The position numbers and the translations under genes were made by a program. A DNA stretch of 5,657 nucleotides from Actinomycetes bacterium (GTDB taxonomy: Bacteria > Actinomycetota > Acidimicrobiia > Acidimicrobiales > UBA8190), in NCBI GenBank assembly GCA_021798135.1, contig JAJZYI010000223.1:1-5657 (forward strand). The letters run 5' to 3'. The notes under the pieces are model-generated. The model had not been told where the DNA came from and made no database searches. It was given only the letters and a program-made list of their open reading frames with translations. How positions within the stretch are numbered: position 1 is the first letter of the stretch; the number at the start of each line of letters is the position of its first letter. This document shows positions 1 through 4,938 of this stretch, piece after piece.

Positions 1-101
1 CCCGCGCTGGCCGCCCCGGCCACCGGCTGCCCCGCAGCGGCCCCGGCATGCGGCTGCCCCGCGCTGGCGGCCCCCGCCATCGGCTGCCCCGCAGCGGCCC
101 C
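1..101 (-). repeat. 57-base tandem repeat coding for an AGAA(S)AGQPx tail
   Basis: Bases 1-44 and 58-101 match at 41 of 44 positions, giving a 57-base period with about 1.8 copies in view; the array continues off the left edge. Each 57-base unit is itself two related blocks of 27 and 30 bases. They encode AGAAAGQPx and AGAASAGQPx in the J-domain protein, so the reading frame is kept. It looks like a flexible, repeat-expanded C-terminal tail. Confidence 0.8.
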
Positions 102-527
102 TGCGGGCCGTGCCCCGGGGAACCCGGAGCCAGCCGCGGCGTCCCACTGGGGCTGGCCGGCGAGGGTGGCGCCGACACCACCCCCGGCGACCAGCCGGGC
201 CCGGCGAGCGGCGGCCTGCCACACCTGGTCGTACAGGATCCGGCGGTCCTCGTCCCCGAGGACGCGCCAGGCGTCGGTGACCTCGACCAGCTGGCGGGTC
301 AGCTCGGCGGCGGCGTGCGCTGGGAGCCCGCCGTGACGGTCGGGGTGGAGCTCGCGCACGCGCTGGCGGTAGGCGCGCCGGATCTCCTCACGGGTCGCCG
401 TGAACTCCACGCCCAGCACGTCGTAGTAGCTGCGCACCATCGCTCCCAGGGTGCAGCCCGTGCGCCCGACCTCCCGGGCCGGGTCCGAAGCGCGCACCAA
501 CCGGTCGAGCCGGAAGCTGCCATGCAC
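1..527 (-). CDS. J-domain (DnaJ-like) co-chaperone, 3' end off the left edge
   Basis: J-domain proteins stimulate the ATPase of an Hsp70 (DnaK) partner and deliver substrates to it in the cytoplasm. Counting from the GTG at 527, a J domain spans about residues 33-101. It opens with SYYDVLGVE, has the basic helix REEIRRAYRQRVREL, the invariant HPD loop at residues 61-63, and ends AWRVLGDEDRRILYDQ. After it comes a low-complexity tail rich in Ala, Gly, Gln and Pro that is still open at the window edge; no zinc-finger CxxCxGxG repeat is seen in the visible part. Start choice: GTG 527 has GGAGGT (534-539) six bases upstream, and G/C third positions rise from about 60% just upstream to about 90% just after it. 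ATG 440 (residue 30) would put the J domain at the very N terminus, as is usual, but its GGGAG lies only two bases away. The J domain is secure; the start and the particular chaperone role are not. Confidence 0.85.
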   Translation of the reverse strand, partial: MHGSFRLDRLVRASDPAREVGRTGCTLGAMVRSYYDVLGVEFTATREEIRRAYRQRVRELHPDRHGGLPAHAAAELTRQLVEVTDAWRVLGDEDRRILYDQVWQAAARRARLVAGGGVGATLAGQPQWDAAAGSGFPGARPAGAAAGQPMAGAASAGQPHAGAAAGQPVAGAASA

Positions 528-533
528 CGGAGC
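528..533 (-). promoter_or_regulatory. Spacer of the ribosome site that decides the J-domain start
   Basis: On the minus strand GGAGGT (539-534) is followed by six bases and then GTG at 527. This is the best-spaced Shine-Dalgarno near the gene. It favours GTG 527 over ATG 440. An ATG at 523 also follows this site but is out of frame and opens only a shadow reading frame. Confidence 0.5.
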
Positions 534-689
534 ACCTCCGGCACGGCATGCAGCCGTTCGGCCTGACGACCTCGAGCTCCCGCCGGCATCCAGCCTGCCT
601 TCAACCGAAGCGTAGCCCCATGGCACGACGAGGCGCCGGCCGACCACCACCGGAGGTCGCGGATGCGCCGGCCGGCGGCTCGGCGGGGG

Positions 690-1169
690 TCAGCGTGTCG
701 GAACCCCCCGGCGGACGGCCATGGCCCACAGCACCAGGGGCACCTGCAGGGGGAGCCGGCCGACGGCGAGCGCCCGGGCCGCCAGGCCCCTCGTGCGCCA
801 GTCCCACGCCATCTGCAGGTTGGCGGGGAAGACCGCCACGAACAGGGCGGCGGCGGCCGCGGCGCCGGCGCGCCGGGTCCGCGGCACGGCCAGCGCTGCG
901 GCGACCGCGAGCTCGGCAACGCCGCTCGCGTACGTCCACCCGCGTGCCCTCCCGGGCACCCAGCGCGGCACGATGGCGTCGTAGGGCCGGGGGGCGGCGA
1001 GGTGGAGGATGCCGGCACCTGCCAGCAGCGCCACCAGCCCCCAGGTGCGCCGCCTGCCCGGCGCTGCCGTGGCGTCGCCGGGTCCGAGCCCCGCCGGCGC
1101 CACGGCCCGGGCGTCCCCGCCGGTCCCGGTGCCCTCCGTCGCCCGCTCCACCGTCGATCCGCTCCCCAT
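690..1169 (-). CDS. DoxX-like integral membrane protein
   Basis: This 159-residue protein looks like a small four-helix DoxX-like membrane protein. About 40 N-terminal residues are hydrophilic and low-complexity. Hydrophobic segments follow at about 43-60, 80-97, 101-119 and 139-154. The family-like signatures are GILHLAAPRPYDAIVPRWVP, then SGVAELAVAAALAVPRTRR, then VAVFPANLQMAWDW. Family members have been linked to redox or thiosulfate-related functions, but most are uncharacterised, so no reaction is assigned. ATG 1169 is chosen because GAGGAGG lies seven bases upstream on the minus strand; the frame stays open further upstream but loses coding character. It is divergent from the secreted-protein gene at 1357 and lies upstream of the J-domain gene on the same strand, with a 162-base gap that makes a shared operon uncertain. 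Family call is good; function unknown. Confidence 0.85.
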   Translation of the reverse strand: MGSGSTVERATEGTGTGGDARAVAPAGLGPGDATAAPGRRRTWGLVALLAGAGILHLAAPRPYDAIVPRWVPGRARGWTYASGVAELAVAAALAVPRTRRAGAAAAAALFVAVFPANLQMAWDWRTRGLAARALAVGRLPLQVPLVLWAMAVRRGVPTR

Positions 1170-1356
1170 GGCCACGCCTCCTCGTCGCTGCGGCTCATCA
1201 TGGCGCGACGGCACCGGCCCCCGCCCATCACACACCCCTAACACGGCGATCACGCGGCGATGACCGCCGGCGCCGACGATGCCTGCGTCCGGCCCCGCCC
1301 CCAGCCGGGACGGGCTGCCGGACAGCACAGGACCGAGGACACCGAAGGAGCGAACG
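1170..1356. promoter_or_regulatory. Divergent intergenic region with imperfect inverted repeat
   Basis: These 187 bases separate two divergently transcribed genes and must carry both promoters. I could not place convincing -10/-35 pairs. The clear structure is CGGCGATCA (1244-1252), eight bases, then TGACCGCCG (1261-1269); the arms pair at 8 of 9 positions. The same stretch can be read as an 11-base direct repeat (1244-1254 and 1255-1265, 9 of 11 identical). Either could be a regulator site; this is inference. Confidence 0.35.
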
Positions 1357-2184
1357 ATGCCACTCTCCCCCCGAGCACGCCGACGGCTCGCCACCGGCGC
1401 CGCCGTGAGCGCCCTGGCCATGGCCGTCCCCGGCGTGGCCGTCGCCGCGACCGTGGGGTCGCCTGGCTCGCCGCCGGCGGGCGCGACGACCGGCACCGCC
1501 GGCCCGGACGTCCGGCCGTCAGCCGGCCCCGGGACGCTCGCCACGGCGCTGAAGGCCTGCACGCCGACGACCTTCTCGGCCGCCCAGCAGGCACTGCGCG
1601 TCGCCCTGCAGGATCGCACCGCCGCCATCGGCAGGCTCCAGACCACGGTGGCCCGGGCCAAGGACCTGCCCGCCGCCGACGCCGCCGAGCTCGACGCCAT
1701 CCTGCACGCCGAGCTGAGCACGATCGACGGGGCCGGGCTCGACGGGCTCGTCGCCAGCGTCGCCGCCGACACGACCTGCGCGCAGCTCGTCACGGCGGCG
1801 AAGGCCATGGTGACCGACTTCCGGCTCTACGCGCTCGTCGCGCCGCAGGTCCGCGTGACCGTGGCGGTCGGTCGGGGCAGCGCGCTGGCGGCCAGGGTCA
1901 CGGCGGCGGAACCGAGGATCGCCGCCCGCATCGCCAGGGACGCTCGTGCCGGCAAGGACGTGGCCGGCGCCCTGCAGGCGTTCGCCGACCTGAAGGTCGA
2001 GACGGCGGCGGCGGCCGCCGACCTGCAGCGCGTGTCGGTCCCCGAGCTGCTGGCCCAGGTCCCGTCGGGCTACCCGGCCGACCGGCCCGTCGTCGAGAGC
2101 GACCTCGCCGCCGTGCGCGCCGCCGCCCAGGCAGGCCGAACGGTGCGCGACGACCTCCAGACGATCCGCCACGAGCTGGCCTGA
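1357..2184 (+). CDS. Secreted alanine-rich helical protein, function unknown
   Basis: The 275-residue product begins with a classic signal peptide: Arg-rich n-region (residues 6-10), hydrophobic core about 12-29, and a likely signal-peptidase I site after AVA at about residue 30. No lipobox cysteine is present, so it is probably released or wall-associated rather than a lipoprotein. A Ser/Pro/Gly/Thr-rich linker (about 31-60) leads into an almost wholly alpha-helical Ala-rich domain with two cysteines (C68 and C141) that could form a disulfide. The stretch VTDFRLYALVAPQVRVTVA (about 152-170) resembles a recurring motif in uncharacterised secreted actinobacterial proteins, from memory. ATG 1357 has AAGGAG seven bases upstream; an ATG at 1279 in the same frame lacks a ribosome site and would bury the signal peptide. 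It stands alone between a divergent gene and a 207-base gap. The protein is certain as a gene; its role is not known. Confidence 0.85.
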   Translation: MPLSPRARRRLATGAAVSALAMAVPGVAVAATVGSPGSPPAGATTGTAGPDVRPSAGPGTLATALKACTPTTFSAAQQALRVALQDRTAAIGRLQTTVARAKDLPAADAAELDAILHAELSTIDGAGLDGLVASVAADTTCAQLVTAAKAMVTDFRLYALVAPQVRVTVAVGRGSALAARVTAAEPRIAARIARDARAGKDVAGALQAFADLKVETAAAAADLQRVSVPELLAQVPSGYPADRPVVESDLAAVRAAAQAGRTVRDDLQTIRHELA

Positions 2185-2246
2185 CGGTGAGGAACACCCC
2201 TGCGGCTCGGTGATACTGCCGGGCCGTGGGACGCCCGCCCGGCCCG

Positions 2247-2294
2247 CCGCCCGCGCCGGTGCCGGTGCTGCCGCCCGCGCCGGTGCCGGTGCCG
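2247..2294. repeat. Two-copy 24-base tandem repeat
   Basis: Bases 2247-2270 and 2271-2294 are identical except for one position near the end (T at 2269, C at 2293). The unit is built from GCCGGT-like steps. It lies in non-coding sequence between the secreted-protein gene and the SRPBCC gene. Confidence 0.75.
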
Positions 2295-2342
2295 GCCGGC
2301 AGGCGGAACGGGCGCCGCGTCGGTCCCGGGTGGCATGCTGAC

Positions 2343-2376
2343 CGGGCGCCCGGCGGCCACGCCCGCCGGGCGCCCG
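2343..2376 (+). promoter_or_regulatory. Perfect 14-bp hairpin just before the SRPBCC ribosome site
   Basis: CGGGCGCCCGGCGG (2343-2356) is the exact reverse complement of 2363-2376, with a six-base loop CCACGC. The stem is all G-C. It ends four bases before the AGGAGG at 2380-2385 that serves ATG 2392. No T-run follows, so it is not a standard intrinsic terminator. Each arm also contains the palindrome CGGGCGCCCG (2343-2352 and 2367-2376), 24 bases apart, so paired protein-binding sites are an alternative to an RNA structure. It could also mark the transcript end of the upstream gene. Confidence 0.6.
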
Positions 2377-2391
2377 ACGAGGAGGGCACGC

Positions 2392-2781
2392 ATGGGACGA
2401 TCCGAGGTGGAGATCGACGTCGACCGGCCGGCCGACGCGGTGTGGCAGGTGCTCCGGGACTTCGGGGGCCTGGCGCGCTGGATGCCGGGGATCGACGCGT
2501 GCACCGTCGACGGGGACACGCGGACCCTGTCGGTGCTGGGGACCGAGATCGTCGAACGCCACCTCGGCACCGACGACGTCCAGCGCCGGACCAGGTACAG
2601 CATCGTCGGTGGCGGCGTGCCGGTGACCCGGCACGAGGCCACGGTGTCGGTGGAGGAGCGCGGTCCCGATGCCTGCCACGTGACCTGGGCGTTCGAGGTC
2701 GAGCCGGACACGCTGGTGCCCGTGCTGGCGCAGAGCTACCAGGCCGCCCTGCAGGCGCTCGCGTCGGGCGCCGGGTCCTGA
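2392..2781 (+). CDS. SRPBCC-fold protein (polyketide cyclase/dehydrase-like)
   Basis: The 129-residue product is a full-length single-domain SRPBCC (START/Bet v 1-like) protein, a fold that forms a deep hydrophobic ligand pocket. Visible family pattern: VEIDVDRPADAVWQVLRDFG (residues 6-25), then the turn RWMPGID (29-35), a strand pair with RTLSVLGTEIVERH (44-57), DDVQRRTRYSIVGGGVPVT (61-79), HEATVSVEE (81-89), then CHVTWAFEV (95-103) and a long C-terminal helix (about 107-123). Members range from lipid or polyketide binding to cyclases and coenzyme-Q-type transport; no catalytic residue can be named, so the ligand is unknown. ATG 2392 has AGGAGG six bases upstream; an in-frame ATG at 2335 would place the hairpin inside the gene and has no ribosome site. 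It precedes the sigma module by 147 bases on the same strand, so co-transcription is possible but unproven. Confidence 0.85.
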   Translation: MGRSEVEIDVDRPADAVWQVLRDFGGLARWMPGIDACTVDGDTRTLSVLGTEIVERHLGTDDVQRRTRYSIVGGGVPVTRHEATVSVEERGPDACHVTWAFEVEPDTLVPVLAQSYQAALQALASGAGS

Positions 2782-2866
2782 CGCTGCGCCGCATGGCGGC
2801 ACCGCTCGGCGCGGGCGCGGACCGCACCTCGGCCGGCGGGGAACCGTAAGGTCGGGTGAGCCCGCC

Positions 2867-2903
2867 GTGCCGGGAGCGGCTCGCCCGCCAGCGTGCCCGG
2901 CAC
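2867..2903 (+). promoter_or_regulatory. 8-bp inverted repeat in the leader of the STAS gene
   Basis: GTGCCGGG (2867-2874) and CCCGGCAC (2896-2903) are perfect reverse complements around a 21-base loop. The structure ends 10 bases before GAGGAGG (2914-2920), the ribosome site of the STAS gene. A TAAGGT at 2847-2852 could be a -10 element just upstream, but no convincing -35 accompanies it. Could be a leader hairpin, an operator, or chance in GC-rich DNA. Confidence 0.35.
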
Positions 2904-2928
2904 ACCCGCAGCCGAGGAGGACCACGGC

Positions 2929-3273
2929 ATGGAAGTGCGCTTCGACGTGACGGAGCACGCAGGCATCCCCGTCCTGGCCACAGCCGGAGAGATCGACGTG
3001 TACACGGCGCCGCGCCTGCGCGAGGAGCTCCTGGAGCTCGCCCGCGCCGGGAACGCCACCGTCGTGGTGGACCTCACCGACGTCTCCTTCGTCGACTCCA
3101 CGGGGCTGGGCGTGCTCGTGAGCGGCCTGAAGCGGTTCCGCGAGGCCGGCGGCGACCTCCGCCTGGTGGTCACCCAGCCGCAGATCCTGAAGGTCCTGGA
3201 GATCACCGGCCTGTCGTCGGTGTTCTCGGTGCACGAGACCGCGCTGGCGGCGACCGCCGGCGCACGTTCGTGA
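2929..3273 (+). CDS. Anti-sigma factor antagonist, STAS domain (RsbV/SpoIIAA type)
   Basis: This 114-residue protein is a single STAS domain. In partner switching, the unphosphorylated antagonist binds the anti-sigma factor and frees the sigma factor; the anti-sigma kinase inactivates it by phosphorylating one serine, and a PP2C phosphatase reverses this. The pattern is complete: N-terminal strands with VLATAGEIDVYTAPRLREEL (16-35), the strand NATVVVDLTDVSFVDSTGLGVLV (42-64) with the phospho-acceptor loop DSTGLG and Ser57 as the expected site, then RFREAGGDLRLVVTQPQILKVLEITGL (69-95). Length is typical. ATG 2929 has GAGGAGG eight bases upstream; an in-frame GTG at 2893 has no such site. Its last four bases GTGA overlap the start of the anti-sigma gene, so the two are probably translated together. 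No phosphatase gene is in the window. Confidence 0.93.
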   Translation: MEVRFDVTEHAGIPVLATAGEIDVYTAPRLREELLELARAGNATVVVDLTDVSFVDSTGLGVLVSGLKRFREAGGDLRLVVTQPQILKVLEITGLSSVFSVHETALAATAGARS

Positions 3274-3728
3274 CCAGGCACGCCACCGGCGGCGGCCACT
3301 CCGGCGGCCCCGCCGTGGCCGACGAGATCGAGCTGACCATCCCCGCCAGGGCCGAGCTGCTGTCGCTGGCACGGATGACCGTCGCCGCCGTCGCCGCCCG
3401 AGCCGACTTCGACCTGGAGGGGATCGAGGACCTCCGGCTCGCCATCGACGAGCTGTGCTCGCGGCTCGTCCGGCCCGCCGGCGGCGACGAGGCCGGCGAC
3501 CCGGGAGTGCTGCGCCTCAGGTTCCGCTGGGCCGACGGCGAGCTGGAGGTGACGTGCCGGCTCCACGGCGCGCCACCGACGCCCGTCGACGACCAGGAGC
3601 GCTACCTGTCCGACCGCATCCTCGAGGCCCTGGTCGACGCGCACGGCGCCGAGGAGGCAGGTGTGGCCGACGGCGCCGGCGCGCGGTGCTGGCTGCGCAA
3701 GCGACGGCGCGCGCCGGAGCCGGCGTGA
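3270..3728 (+). CDS. Anti-sigma factor, HATPase/RsbW-like serine kinase fold
   Basis: The 152-residue product should bind and silence the sigma factor encoded next to it, and in turn be bound by the STAS antagonist. After a short Gly-rich N-terminus, the fold reads ELTIPARAELLSLARMTVAA (21-40), then the N-box helix around IEDLRLAIDELCSRLV (52-67), a strand pair LRLRFRWADGELEVTCRL (81-98), and RILEALVDAHGAEE (116-129) leading to the last strand ARCWLRKRR. The canonical N-box asparagine (ELxxNA) is replaced by Arg65, and a Gly-rich ATP-lid is not obvious. A similar loss occurs in some actinobacterial SigF-partner proteins, from memory, so it may be a binding-only or weak kinase. GTG 3270 overlaps the STAS stop (GTGA); GTG 3315 is a possible later start, with no ribosome site either. 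Its own stop overlaps the sigma start in the same way. Role is inferred largely from fold plus gene order. Confidence 0.85.
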   Translation: MTRHATGGGHSGGPAVADEIELTIPARAELLSLARMTVAAVAARADFDLEGIEDLRLAIDELCSRLVRPAGGDEAGDPGVLRLRFRWADGELEVTCRLHGAPPTPVDDQERYLSDRILEALVDAHGAEEAGVADGAGARCWLRKRRRAPEPA

Positions 3729-4528
3729 GTGAACGGGCCGGCGGAGCCCGCTCGACCGAGCGGTTCGCCGAGCTGGCCCGAACGGGCGACGACCGGCTGC
3801 GGGCTGAGCTGGTCGAGGCCCACCTGGGTCTCGCCCGGCACCTGGCGCGGCGGTTCTCGCAGCGCGGCGAGAGCGTCGACGACCTGGTGCAGGTGGCGTC
3901 GGTGGCGCTGGTCCACGCCGTCGACCGGTTCGACCCGGACGTCGGCGTCGCCTTCTCCACGTTCGCCACGCGCACCATCCTCGGCGAGCTGAAGCGGCAC
4001 TTCAGGGACCGGGCGTGGACCGTGCGCGCACCGCGGCGGCTCCAGGACCTGTACGTGCGCCTCGGAGCGTCGATCGACCAGCTCTCGCAGGCGCTCGGCC
4101 GCTCGCCGACGATCGCCGAGCTGGCGGCCGACACCGACAGCGACGAGGAGTCCGTGCTGCAGGCGCTCGAGGCCGGGCAGGCCTACCGCGCGGCGTCGCT
4201 CGACGCCCCGGCAGGGGGCGCCGAGGGCGAGACGCTGGGCGAGCGGATGGGCGAGACCGACGACGGCTACCTCGACGCCGAGCGGCGAGCCCAGCTCGGC
4301 CCGCTGCTCGACCGCCTGCCCGAACGCGAGCGGCGGATCGTGGCACTGCGCTTCGTCGCGGGCATGACCCAGTCCGAGATCGCGGAGCGGCTCGGCATCA
4401 GCCAGATGCACGTGTCCCGCCTGCTGTCGCGCAGCCTCGCCCAGCTTCGCACCCACGCCCTGCGGGCCGGCGGCGACGGCGTCTCCGGGCGGCGCGACGG
4501 GCCGGAGCCACCGGGCACCGCCCGCTGA
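3725..4528 (+). CDS. RNA polymerase sigma factor, SigB/SigF/SigG subfamily
   Basis: A complete 267-residue group 3 sigma-70 factor, the output of the partner-switching module. Region 2 (about 27-101) has LVEAHLGLARHLARRF, then SVDDLVQVASVALVHAVDRF for core binding, and AFSTFATRTILGELKRHFRD for -10 recognition and melting, followed by RAPRRLQDL. Region 3 (about 108-160) includes SIDQLSQALGRSPTIAELA. Region 4 (about 194-243) has LLDRLPERERRIVALRF and the helix-turn-helix MTQSEIAERLGISQMHVSRL for -35 contact. No region 1.1 is present, as expected. GTG 3725 overlaps the anti-sigma stop (GTGA), with GGAG five bases upstream. The three-gene order antagonist, anti-sigma, sigma matches SigB/SigF stress or development operons. 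A matching promoter lies 5 bases beyond its stop. Which of SigB, SigF or SigG it corresponds to cannot be decided, so no symbol is given. Confidence 0.93.
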   Translation: MSERAGGARSTERFAELARTGDDRLRAELVEAHLGLARHLARRFSQRGESVDDLVQVASVALVHAVDRFDPDVGVAFSTFATRTILGELKRHFRDRAWTVRAPRRLQDLYVRLGASIDQLSQALGRSPTIAELAADTDSDEESVLQALEAGQAYRAASLDAPAGGAEGETLGERMGETDDGYLDAERRAQLGPLLDRLPERERRIVALRFVAGMTQSEIAERLGISQMHVSRLLSRSLAQLRTHALRAGGDGVSGRRDGPEPPGTAR

Positions 4529-4533
4529 CCTCG

Positions 4534-4559
4534 GTTTGCCTGGCGCTGCCTGCGGGTAG
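4534..4559 (+). promoter_or_regulatory. SigB/SigF-type promoter, GTTT-N16-GGGTAG
   Basis: GTTT (4534-4537), a 16-base spacer, and GGGTAG (4554-4559) match the actinobacterial SigB/SigF consensus GTTT-N14-17-GGGTA(T/C) at all but the last base. By eye I found no other GTTT in the window. The start of transcription would fall near 4566, giving a leader of about 40 bases before ATG 4605. It reads into the small zinc-motif gene and begins directly after the sigma gene that should recognise it. Experimental activity is not known. Confidence 0.65.
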
Positions 4560-4604
4560 GTCTGGGAGGCGACGGTGCCGCACGGTGCCGGGAAAGGGGT
4601 CGAC

Positions 4605-4817
4605 ATGCCAAGCCGGACCACCGACGGGAGGCACTTCGTCGCCGACCGCCTCGCCACCTGGCACCGGCCCGTGACGACCGAGCCTGCAGGCCGCGTGTGC
4701 AGCGAGCCCGGCTGCGACACCCGCCTGTCGATCTACAACACCACCGAACGCTGCTCCGTGCACCACCAGTTCGTCACGATCGTGCAGCGCTCGACCGCCA
4801 GGCGCCGCCCGGCCTGA
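4605..4817 (+). CDS. Small Cys/His zinc-finger-like protein, probable sigma target
   Basis: The 70-residue product has a basic N-terminus, then VCSEPGCDTRLSIYN (31-45) and CSVHH (50-54), then a short basic tail. The spacing C32-x4-C37-x12-C50-x2-H53 (or H54) fits a single zinc-binding knuckle; similar C..PGC.T.LS.YN....C..H motifs recur in actinobacterial proteins, from memory. It could bind nucleic acid or a protein partner, but no function is established. ATG 4605 follows AAAGGGG by about five bases. A GTG at 4575 also has GGGAGG upstream and would add ten residues, but that ribosome site would sit at the predicted transcription start near 4566, so the shorter form fits the promoter better. 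It is not in the overlapping sigma operon: a 76-base gap with its own promoter precedes it. G/C third positions support it as real. Confidence 0.75.
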   Translation: MPSRTTDGRHFVADRLATWHRPVTTEPAGRVCSEPGCDTRLSIYNTTERCSVHHQFVTIVQRSTARRRPA

Positions 4818-4938
4818 GCGCGTGCCGGGCAGCACCCGGTGCCGCCGCTCGAGGGCACGACCGGCCACGGGGCGCATCCGGTCCCACGACCCGCGGACGG
4901 CCGCGGCGGCTGGCCGGCCCCGCCGATGTCGGAGGTCC
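4818..4938. terminator. Convergent gap with two weak hairpins
   Basis: The small plus-strand gene and the minus-strand PaaX gene end facing each other across 121 bases. CCGGG (4825-4829) and CCCGG (4835-4839) form a short stem with loop CAGCA. GACCGG (4859-4864) and CCGGTC (4878-4883) form a second around 13 bases. Neither has a T-run. They could terminate either transcript, but at this GC content such stems arise easily. Confidence 0.25.

Larger units (their letters stand above)
2185..2391. other. Intergenic gap with a duplication and a strong hairpin
   Basis: No gene is supported here: the readable frames give Pro/Arg/Gly-rich shadows without ribosome sites. The gap holds a 24-base tandem duplication (2247-2294) and a 14-bp perfect stem-loop (2343-2376). 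A GGAAC (2191-2195) followed 16 bases later by GATAC (2212-2216) faintly resembles an ECF-type promoter, but it is too weak to call. Confidence 0.5.

Noticed and set aside
666..677. 12-base palindrome CGCCGGCCGGCG after the DoxX-like gene
   Set aside because: It has no loop or T-run and simple GC palindromes of this size are expected by chance here.
299..1231. Long minus-strand frame across the DoxX-like and J-domain region
   Set aside because: It is a shadow: the same bases encode recognisable DoxX-like and J-domain proteins in other frames, and its product is Arg/Pro/Trp-rich with no family pattern.
2191..2216. Possible ECF-type promoter GGAAC-N16-GATAC
   Set aside because: Only the -35-like part fits; the -10 part is not a recognised ECF element and no ECF sigma factor is in the window.
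2226..2849. Plus-strand Pro/Arg-rich frame overlapping the SRPBCC gene
   Set aside because: It overlaps the well-supported SRPBCC gene in another frame and has no ribosome site; its opening Pro-Val repeats come from the 24-base duplication.
1519..3372. 617-residue minus-strand frame
   Set aside because: It lies antisense to three well-supported plus-strand genes, crosses their boundaries without regard to them, and is His/Arg/Gly-rich; stop-free frames are common at this GC content.
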